The notes beneath the pieces were generated by a model, which was not told the DNA's origin, searched no databases, and saw only the letters and a list, made by a program, of their open reading frames with translations. A DNA stretch of 64,000 bases from Gaeumannomyces sp. JS-464 (lineage: Eukaryota; Ascomycota; Sordariomycetes; Magnaporthales; Magnaporthaceae): the NCBI GenBank assembly GCA_002197995.1, contig NGZR01000001.1, positions 5,828,001-5,892,000 of the forward strand, read 5' to 3'. A program made the translations under genes and the position numbers. Each line of letters starts with the position of its first letter. Position 1 is the first letter of the stretch. Positions 56,573-64,000 of this stretch are shown in pieces.

Positions 56573-57803
56573 TTCATTTGGCGCGTATACTTTTATATAT
56601 CATTTGCGTAATGTTTGATCCTAGCGATATTGCTGGCGAGATTTTCAACTTTCAAGGCTTGGAGCGGTTTCACTGTTACGGTCAATTTGGCAGGAGTATG
56701 GCGGTGGCCGTCACTATTCCCATGGCAATAAAAGCAACGGGAGGGCAACTAGTATGTGTTACGGAATTTGATGACCGAACGGTTGGTTTTTTGTACTTGG
56801 GCTTTCTCAAACACAGCAGATAAGTATTGAGATGCAGCAGATGTGGCGATTTAATACCCGTCATGATACTACACTTGTCAAAAACTCTGAATGACCAAAG
56901 AAACAAAAGACTATTGTCTTTTTTTTCCCCTTTGAATATTCTCACTTTTGCGAACCTCCAATTACTAAGCCCATCGCTATGCTGTTTCCATCCACCACCA
57001 GGATCAGAAGTCATGTGTCATGTACCTCCAACTCGATTGCCCCAATACAAGCTTGATAGAGAAGCCAGGTGAAGATGGTTTTACGCGGACAACATTCAGC
57101 ATATTAGCTCTCAAAGTGCGCATTCTACTATGAAGACTACCATGACGTATCTCACTCTCGACGGATCACCGCCAGTAAAAACCTGCCAAAGAAGGGCTGT
57201 CAGACTACGTCATTTCTTTCTGATCGAGAGGCAATGATGAAAAGATCATTTTTCATAGGAAAGATTGATGACCACTTTCTGCTACACCAGCGGCAACCAC
57301 TGTTCTCGATGCAAACAGACCCCAGCCCTACGCCATGATGCAGGAAGGGTCCGATGGGTCCATATCTGGGCAACGATGATCCTCAAATGCAGAGACCTGT
57401 ACACCTGTTGGCATCAAAGTCTTGTTCCCCTGCGAAAACACTCGAGCTGCCTGGTCAAATGGTCTGCTGTTGGCGATGGCACGCAATGCGATGCCTGAGG
57501 CTGTGTCTGATGATCGACCAAGCTACATGGCGATGGTGCTTGTTATGACGGCACTTGGGGGAACAGAATTGGGGCTGTATACAGAAGATCGCTTCTAGAT
57601 AGGCACCGAGAAAGCTGCTGGTTCGTCTATAAGGATCGATGGTCCGTCCCGACCAGACGCTCGATCTTTTGGCGTTGATCCAGAGCACAAACAAGCACAA
57701 CTGCAAGCATCACCAACCAATCTCAAGACACCACATAGCCATTAAATCACCGCAACTTCACACACCCAGCCAAGGGAAGAAAAAAGAGAACAACTTCGAA
57801 AAA
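56573..57803. other. intergenic, 1.2 kb
   Basis: This stretch is AT-richer than the flanking genes and has no convincing open frame. It includes the upstream region of the small gene at 57804, with a weak TATAAG near 57628. Confidence 0.5.
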
Positions 57804-58084
57804 ATGTCTCCCAAGTACGTCTTCACCCAGCAGGCCATCCCGGCACGGGCCAATTTTCTTCTAACAACTGGTGGCTGTCCCTCAACCACAGCACGCGCTT
57901 CTCCCTCTCGAACCTGTCGCCCGCCAAGAAGGCCGAGCGCCGCGTCGTGAGCGGCCGCGCCCACGACAACCACCGGTCGTTCGACTCGGCCGCCTCGGCG
58001 TTGACGCTCGGGGGCATGCCCGTGGTCCAGGCCTCGCACCATCTGCCCGTGCCGAGCTACAGCCACTCGACCGCCAGCCACTGA
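57804..58084 (+). CDS. small protein, 67 aa, two exons
   Basis: Exon 1 is only 11 bases (57804-57814); the intron 57815-57891 has a GTACGT donor, a TCTAAC branch and a CACAG acceptor; exon 2 is 57892-58084. The joined frame is 204 bases. The product is MSPNTRFSLSNLSPAKKAERR followed by a Ser/His-rich stretch with SFDSAASALTLGGMPVV and a PSYSHSTASH end. I do not recognise the family. It is basic at the N-terminus, has no signal peptide or membrane helix, and is probably mostly disordered. The strong splice signals and the GC-rich third positions of exon 2 argue for a real gene. Confidence 0.6.
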
Positions 58085-58473
58085 GCGGCCGGACGGAAGG
58101 GGACGGACGCGTGTAAAGTAAGGGAATGTGTATGATAGGCGAGCAAAGTTTATAGACAGCAAATGCTTCTTGTCCCTGGAATGGAACGCTAGGGCCGTTC
58201 TTTGTCGTGTCACATCAGAACCTTGCTCGGGATAAGTACCTTGGGTACTCGTGACCTACCCGGTGGCTGTAGACAGATGGATACATGGGAGGGTGCCAGG
58301 TAGAGACACCACGCAGTGGATTTTGGCATCTCGGGACCCGATACAAGGTAGAATGCTTGAACGCGTGCTTTACTGGTGGCCGGGGTGGAAGGGCGTCATG
58401 TTTTATTTCTATCGGTGAGTATATCTCCAAGAAAAAAAAAAGATCGTTTCGTCACAGTCCTTATCCTCTCGCC
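58085..58473. other. intergenic between convergent genes
   Basis: This stretch holds the 3' flanks of the small gene (+) and the serine protease gene (-), with an A-run at 58432-58441. Nothing else is visible. Confidence 0.5.
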
Positions 58474-59433
58474 CTAGGGGTAGTTGGCCCTAGCAAAGGA
58501 GAGCGCGTCGAACCACTCGGTCCCGTGGGCGGCGACGGAGAAGCCGGGCTTGGAGGCCGAGTGCATGCCGACCATGTAGGCGCCGTCGGCCTGCTTGACC
58601 CACAGCGGGCCGCCCGACTGGCCGCTGGCGGCGTCCATGTCCGAGGTGAGCGGGCCGCCGTTCGCGCACTGCAGGGTGGGCAGCAGGTTGGCGGCGAAGG
58701 GGCCCTGCTGGTAGGGCCTCTCGCCGCCGCCGAGGTCGGTGGGGTAGCCAAAGTTCCACCACACGTTCTTGCCCGCGATGTCCGAGTTGAGGTTGCGGGT
58801 GCCGAGCCAGCCGTACTGCTGACCGAGGCGCTGGTCGATGACGAAGACGACCCAGTCGTCCTTGTGGTCGCACATCTCGGCCACCTCGCCCTTCTTGCTG
58901 ACGGCGGCCGTGACGAAGGCGCCGTCGAGCCGCTCGCCGCCGTCGTACAGAGGCTGGAAGCGCAACCCCACGCCCGGCTGGTAGCAGTGCCGCGCGCTGG
59001 CGACGTGGCGCGGGCCGACCAGGGTGGCGGTGCACACGAAGCCGTTGCGCGACAGCAGCCGGCCCATGGCCGAGTAGGGGAGCTCGGCGGGGCCCGTGTA
59101 GAGCTTGCGGTCGTCGGCGCCGTTGATGTCGCGGGCTTGCAGCTCCTCGGCGGGGGTCCTCTTGTTTTTCCTCCTCGACGCGGCGATGGCGCCCTCGAAG
59201 GGCGGCATGCTGGTGAAGTTTGCGAAGGGGAAGTCCTCGCGGGTGAAGGGGATCGGGACCGGGGCCGGCAAGGGGGCTGCGGCTTGGTCGAACGGCGCGG
59301 TCTCGCTCTCCTCGGAGATGTGGAGGGGCTTGGGCTTGATGGCGGGCTCGCCGGGGCCCCGGACCTTCAGGCCGGGCGCGGCGTCGCAGCCGGCCCCGAG
59401 GAGGAGGGCGGCCAGGAAGGCGCGGGCAAGCAT
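58474..59433 (-). CDS. secreted trypsin-fold serine protease (V8/glutamyl-endopeptidase-like)
   Basis: Intronless, 319 aa, frame intact and very GC-rich. A signal peptide covers residues 1-18, followed by a likely propeptide of about 90 residues ending at a basic NKR site. The chymotrypsin-fold catalytic residues are visible: His in VASARHCYQPG, Asp in KDDWVVFVID and Ser in DAASGQSGGPLWVK. The domain starts YSAMGRLL and ends with the helix WFDALSFARA. Spacing and the GQSGGPLW form are closer to V8-like (S1B) and bacterial-type peptidases than to classic fungal trypsins. It should act outside the cell; the specificity is not predictable here. A 394-codon open frame on the opposite strand is a shadow of this gene. 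Confidence 0.85.
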   Translation of the reverse strand: MLARAFLAALLLGAGCDAAPGLKVRGPGEPAIKPKPLHISEESETAPFDQAAAPLPAPVPIPFTREDFPFANFTSMPPFEGAIAASRRKNKRTPAEELQARDINGADDRKLYTGPAELPYSAMGRLLSRNGFVCTATLVGPRHVASARHCYQPGVGLRFQPLYDGGERLDGAFVTAAVSKKGEVAEMCDHKDDWVVFVIDQRLGQQYGWLGTRNLNSDIAGKNVWWNFGYPTDLGGGERPYQQGPFAANLLPTLQCANGGPLTSDMDAASGQSGGPLWVKQADGAYMVGMHSASKPGFSVAAHGTEWFDALSFARANYP

Positions 59434-60847
59434 TGCTGCGGGCAGGCGACGCGACGGCGAGGGAGCTAGGCTTGGGGGTTGATGGTCGATGGGACTCGAA
59501 GCCTGCGTGAGGGCGCGGCGCGGGAAACAGTCGAGGGCAGCCTCCTGTCACATGGCCGTGAAGCTGGGCAGGCCAAGCAGCCAAGGCGGCCTGGGAGCAT
59601 CGACGTTAAATAAATTGCGCGGGCGCATCTTGGACTGGCCAGCCAATCCTTGCTTTTTCGCCAGCTGGGGCAAGGGATGGAGGGGACTCGACTGGAGTTC
59701 GGACGGAGTGATTGCGTGCGCAGGACTGGGAGAAATTTCCTGGGTCATGGGCGTCCCAATGCGACGGTGCGCGCCCCATAGCGTCCCTTGCAGCCCCTGC
59801 GGGCCCCTGTCGCGGCGAGCACGCTAACGGGTCCAGCTGGAGCACGAGCACGGGCATCCGCCATGCACCAGACGTTGCTGCCCGCCCACCAGCCCAAAGA
59901 CCCAGCGCCTCAACACCAACCCGACCATCGCCACCACCAACCATCCATCCTGTGGCATCCACCATGGATGTGACCACCTGCCTCTAGCTATCTTCCTATC
60001 CGCGATATTGCCTAGTCGGCATGGGATAGGCGAGGGAGGGATGGGGCAACTTGGGTGCAGCGCAAGTGCCGCTAGTAAAAGCAATATTACCACGTCGGCA
60101 ACCCTCTATTCCCCGTGGGATAGAAGCAGCGGCGACGAGGAGTGGGGGAGGGATGGCCAGACTGGTCGACCGCCTCTTGGTGACGAGCGGGAGAGCAAGG
60201 GCTGGGCATCACAATTGGGCGCCTCCTAAAGCAATAGCGTCGAGGCCGCGTTCTGTGAAGCAACGGGGCCCCTGTTTTGCGGCTTCTGCGCGTGGCTTTT
60301 GGTCTTGGTCGGGGTCTGTGGAAATTCAACCGAATTCAATGGCCCATCCACACACGACAGGGGGGTGACATCGGCTGGCTGGTCGCCCCGCCCATTTAGC
60401 GGCCGACCCACAAGGTAAAAGCCTATCAGCTGCATGGATGGGAAATATTGGCTCCAAAGAGTGCGGTTCCTAGGCGAGCCAGCCTCCGTGACAGTCACGC
60501 CAGCCCAGACTAGTCTGGTGGTTTTTCCTTTTTGCTTCCGACGGACACATGCATCCAGACGTCTTGGTCTCAAAGAGCGGCGGGGTCCTATTTTTAGAAA
60601 GGGCTGATAGCCCGCAGCTGAGAGACTCATCCCGGTTCCGACTTGTCGGTCACCGAGCCCGCCGCGGTTGCAGTTTGATTGCTGCTGCTCCCTTGCATTT
60701 AAAGCATCTGATATCGATCCCGTCGGCGCACTAGGCCATGCAGAAGAAGAAGCACTAGACACTCCCTCCGTGCCATTTGCCCGCCCGCCCGTCCATCCCT
60801 TCGAAAAGCGCCATGGAACTCCAATGCTTCGACCCAATATTGCAACA
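59434..60847. other. intergenic, 1.4 kb
   Basis: This stretch lies upstream of the serine protease gene and downstream of the UNC93-like gene, both on the minus strand. No convincing open frame; the protease promoter should lie in its first part. Confidence 0.5.
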
Positions 60848-62418
60848 TCATGCTTTTTCGACCTTCTCGTCTGCTGCTGCAGTATCTGCAGGGCGCGAAT
60901 CCAACTCAGACCCGGACCCCGCCTTTTTCCTGTCCTGCACCTCCCAGATGGTGTAGAAGGCCGGGACCAAGCTAACGGTCCAGAATACCACGTTGATTAT
61001 TGTGGTGTGGAAGAGGTTGAATTTGCTGTTTCCAAATGCCGTTAGTGACGCCCGCTTCTGTCAAACCACCCTCAAACGTCGTGGCGCCGCGAGTCGAGGA
61101 AGCGAGGGGCGGGGCGCAGCAGGGGAAAGATCCTTTCTATCAACGACGACCGAGAAGGGATACGGCGTACCTGCTGCTGATGCCAAACGAGGCGCACTGC
61201 CCCCAGCTCTCGACGCCCCTGAGCAGGCCTGTGAGCCTGCTCATTTCCGACGTGCCGTCGCCAATGGTGCCGACGAAGAAATACAAATAGTTTTGGACAA
61301 CGTTGCCTAGAGTGTTGAGCATGATGTAGATGCCCAACCCCCGTCCGAACCCGGGGCTGAGCCAGTCGAGCGCGCCGGGGTGCTTGTTCGTGTACTCGTG
61401 CTGCACAACCATGACCCAGATCCATATCAGAGTAAAGGGCACGCACGAGATGAAAAAACCCCACCGGATCCGGGTCTGCACCGACAGCCTGGGCGAGTCG
61501 AGGAAGAAGCCAAAAATGATGCAGGCGAGGGTGCCCGTGATGGCAGACAGGAAGGAAGCTAGAGCACGCGCACGCACGGTAAAATACAGCGTGAGGAAAG
61601 TCGACACATAGCCCCAGTAGAACCAGCAGGAGAAGAAGATGGGCAGCATTAGGCCGACGCGGCGCGTCGACATGGTGTGCCAGATGCGCCGCAGCTGCTC
61701 GGCAGCCGACGTGCGGGCGTCGACGACGATGGCGGTGCCGTCGGACCGGTCCGTCTTGTGCGGCGGCGAGAGCAGGAAGGCGATGGGCAGGGCCAGCGAC
61801 TGCAGGCACACAAAGACCAGGAGCGTGACCCACGAAACCTTGCCGGCGACGGCGGTGGCCGCGTTGAGGCCCAGGTTGATGGCGCCGCCGATCATCTGGC
61901 CGCCATTTTTGAAGGCGAGCCAGAGCGCCAGGTAGCGCCCCCGCTTGCCGTGCTCCGGGTACGAGAGGATGATGGCGCCCTCGGCGGCCCAGTAGAAGCC
62001 GGCGCTGACGCCGTCGAGGGCCGCGCCGAGGATCACGGGCCACTCGAGCCCGAAGCGGTTGTTGACGTACAGGGTCGCCGAGTAGGGGGCCCAGCCGAGC
62101 GTGCCCACGACCAGCGTCTGCTTGAGCCCGATCGAGTTGACCAAGACCGGCGACAGGATGGCGAAAAGGCCCATCAGCGCGAACACGATCGAGTTGCCCG
62201 CGTTGACCAAATACGGCTCCAACGCGCCGCCGGCGCCCAACGAGTTGTTGGCATTCTAAAGTCGCGCAGGTTAGTTAGGTAAGCCCGTGAAGCTGGGCTG
62301 GCTTGACCCGACGGACGGGGTCAGGAATCAGGGGTCGACATACCCAAAGGCCGGGACCTAACAAGGCAATGAAGCCACAGATGATCATCTGGGCGAGGAC
62401 GCTCCTGAAAAACGACAT
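60848..62418 (-). CDS. UNC93-like MFS membrane protein
   Basis: Exons are 62418-62344, 62255-61171 and 61025-60848 (donors GTATGT and GTACGC); 1338 bases give 445 aa, frame intact. Eleven to twelve hydrophobic helices are visible. The N-terminal signature of fungal UNC93/DUF895 proteins is clear: MIICGFIALLGPGLW joined to NANNSLGAGG, followed by NSIVFALMGLFAILSPVLVN, and the conserved AAEGAIILSYPEHGKRGRYL segment. The C-terminal helix VVFWTVSLVPAFYTIWEVQ precedes a short cytosolic tail. Animal UNC-93 proteins regulate K+ channels or traffic Toll-like receptors; fungal members are uncharacterised transporter-like proteins, so no substrate is assigned. Confidence 0.85.
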
Positions 62419-63003
62419 GGTGGTCGTCGGCGTGCGTGCAGTCGGCAGCGCAATCTGCTCGAGTCTGCAATGGCGACCCTGGAGTGACGGGAACTAGCCG
62501 TGGCCAGGCACGAGGTGCGCCGACGGGACCCTCTTATCACCAGGGCAGAAAACCTCCCCTCGGTGACCGCTTACAGTCAGATTCTTCACACTGCGGGGCG
62601 GGATCTACCAAAAAAGAAAGAAAAAAAACTACGCTCTTGCGTTTTCTCCTGGCCGATGTCGCGATTTCACGTGGCGGCACATCCAGGGTGGAACGGTGGA
62701 CCCCTCGGCCGGCGATCGGTAGGGTTTTGATGCCAGAACGATTGCGAGGCCGCCGGCTCGGGCCTGCGGATCCCAATCCCCACGGTCCGCACGCTGTCAG
62801 GGCTCCGAGGCCAGGTCGAGTTGGGGTACTCACCCGAACCCAGACTGCCTTGATTGTTGGGACTACATCAGACGACGAGGCCACAGAGAACAGACGACAT
62901 TGGCATCCCCCACGACATGCCAAGCACACATAAAATTGAGTCCTAAGACAAGGCGGTGTGACGCTGGATTTGAGGAACCCCCTGCTAGTGATCTAGCACC
63001 CGT
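62419..63003. other. intergenic, 0.6 kb
   Basis: This stretch lies between two minus-strand genes and should contain the UNC93-like gene's promoter. No gene is seen. Confidence 0.5.
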
Positions 63004-64000
63004 TCATTGCAAATTCGCTCTCGCTTCCTGCCCATACTCCCGAATGATCTTGTCGGCCGCGATTTGCCCAATAACGTAGGCTATAATCTGGGGATCTGTT
63101 GGGGATGTAGAAACTTGTCAGTTTCGCCCTGTCTTGATTCCTTACCTGGCCACGATACTTCTGATGCTGGGGGAGGTTCACATACGACCGCTGCGACCCT
63201 CAAGTTAGCCTTTGGACCTGAAATACTAGATAAAAGGGCAAAGAACATACCTTGGAAGGGCAGAGATTACGCTCAGATCCGCAACCCTCAGACCTTTCAG
63301 GCCATGGACTTTCAGGTCGCCGTCAACGCAGCTTCCATCCGCTTCCTTCTTGCCCATTTTGACGCTGCAGGAAGGGTGCCATAGACCAGCAACGTTTTGT
63401 TTTATGAATTGCTAGGGAAATTTTTAGAACCCTGCGTGATGGGAAATGAAGATCGAGCGAGGCAGTCGAAACCAACGTACCTCAATGTCCTCGTTGCTGT
63501 CGGACTTGGGTCCAAAGATGGAACGGACAAACTGGCCCTTCAACGTCGGCGTCTCCATGAGCCTCAAGGCTTCCCGAAAGCCCTCCCGCAGGTTGACCAG
63601 ATCGAAGGGGTTGCCGAGGTAGTTGGGGTCAATCAGCGGCGCATCTTTGGGGTCGGCTGTTGCCAGCTTGATCTGCCCTCGCGACACGGTGTTCATGTTC
63701 GCCACGAAGATGGAAAAGAAGCCGTCGTCGGGCTTCTCGAAGACGTGGTTCGGCGGGATCAAGGGTCCAATCTGCAAAAGGTCAACCAGACAGACTACTT
63801 CGATGAACGAGCAAATGGGAGCCAAAGCAGGTGTTGGCTCCATCAAACTGAACAACAACTTACCACCATCTCGTAGCTCGGGATATTATCCTTGAGGAGG
63901 AATTCCCTGACGTCCTCCGGAAGTCTTCGGAACTCGGGAGAGTCGTAGGCACGGGGGTTCTTCAGAAACGCATGAGGGCACGAGGCGAAGTGAGCCAGGA
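63004..64000 (-). CDS. GMC oxidoreductase, C-terminal part (gene continues past the window)
   Basis: Only the last third is inside the window; the FAD-binding N-terminus lies beyond 64000. Exons seen: 64000-63864, 63771-63481, 63411-63251, 63198-63146 and 63095-63004. Family features are the substrate-domain strand RGQIKLATADPKDAPLIDPNYL, the catalytic-site His in VAGLWHPSCSVKMG, the C-terminal FAD strand LKGLRVADLSVI, and the last helix IIAYVIGQIAADKII. GMC enzymes oxidise alcohols (choline, glucose, aryl alcohols) with FAD; the subtype is not decidable. The two last small exons are uncertain: the only fully open GT-AG model does not show the usual second His/Asn of the active site, which appears in another frame (LPQHQ). 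Confidence 0.78.

Noticed and set aside
58285..59469. 394-codon open frame antisense to the serine protease
   Set aside because: Low-complexity Ala/Gly/Val protein opposite a gene with an intact catalytic triad and signal peptide.

Overview
The window is nuclear DNA of a filamentous ascomycete (Pezizomycotina, most likely a Sordariomycete; this is inferred, not proven). The evidence is GC-rich genes broken by short GT-AG introns (about 50-230 bases) with CTAAC/CTGAC branch sites close to the acceptor, TATA boxes 85-170 bases before start codons, monocistronic genes on both strands, three PTH11/rhodopsin-type seven-helix proteins, a Zn2Cys6 regulator with a polyglutamine tail, an NB-ARC/TPR protein and a siderophore transporter. 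I count 23 protein genes. I see no tRNA, rRNA, CRISPR array or recognisable transposon.

Layout. 0.7-8 kb: an unrecognised 340-aa protein, a secreted GH18-like protein, a secreted DJ-1/PfpI protein (frameshifted) and pantothenate synthetase. 8-15 kb: a PlsB-type glycerol-3-phosphate acyltransferase divergent from the RNase P/MRP subunit Pop4, then an Asa1-like WD40 protein. 14.6-19.3 kb: a long non-coding stretch ahead of a Zn2Cys6 regulator (to 22.6 kb). 23-30 kb: a HAD phosphatase, a TTC1-like TPR co-chaperone with a GC-AG intron, and a very large unknown protein. 31-38 kb: two PTH11-like receptors. 39-45 kb: a secreted amidohydrolase and a siderophore-type MFS transporter. 45-52 kb: a disrupted NB-ARC/TPR gene, a TDP2-like phosphodiesterase and a secreted tyrosinase. 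54-64 kb: a third PTH11-like receptor, a 67-aa protein gene, a V8-like secreted serine protease, an UNC93-like membrane protein and the 3' part of a GMC oxidoreductase.

How the genes relate. They do not form a pathway or operon. Housekeeping genes (panC, GPAT, POP4, ASA1, TTC1-like) are mixed with genes facing the environment (secreted hydrolases, tyrosinase, receptors, transporters). I found no convincing biosynthetic cluster and no clearly new system.

The strongest signal in the window concerns reading frames. Eleven of 23 genes contain one or more single-base frame changes inside otherwise conserved protein, often next to short homopolymers. In every gene where I could place all the splice sites, the spliced length becomes divisible by three only after those changes are counted. 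This points to uncorrected assembly indels rather than eleven independent pseudogenes. The exception may be the NB-ARC/TPR gene, which has at least seven in about 2.4 kb. Coordinates below give the outer CDS limits, with introns listed in each entry.
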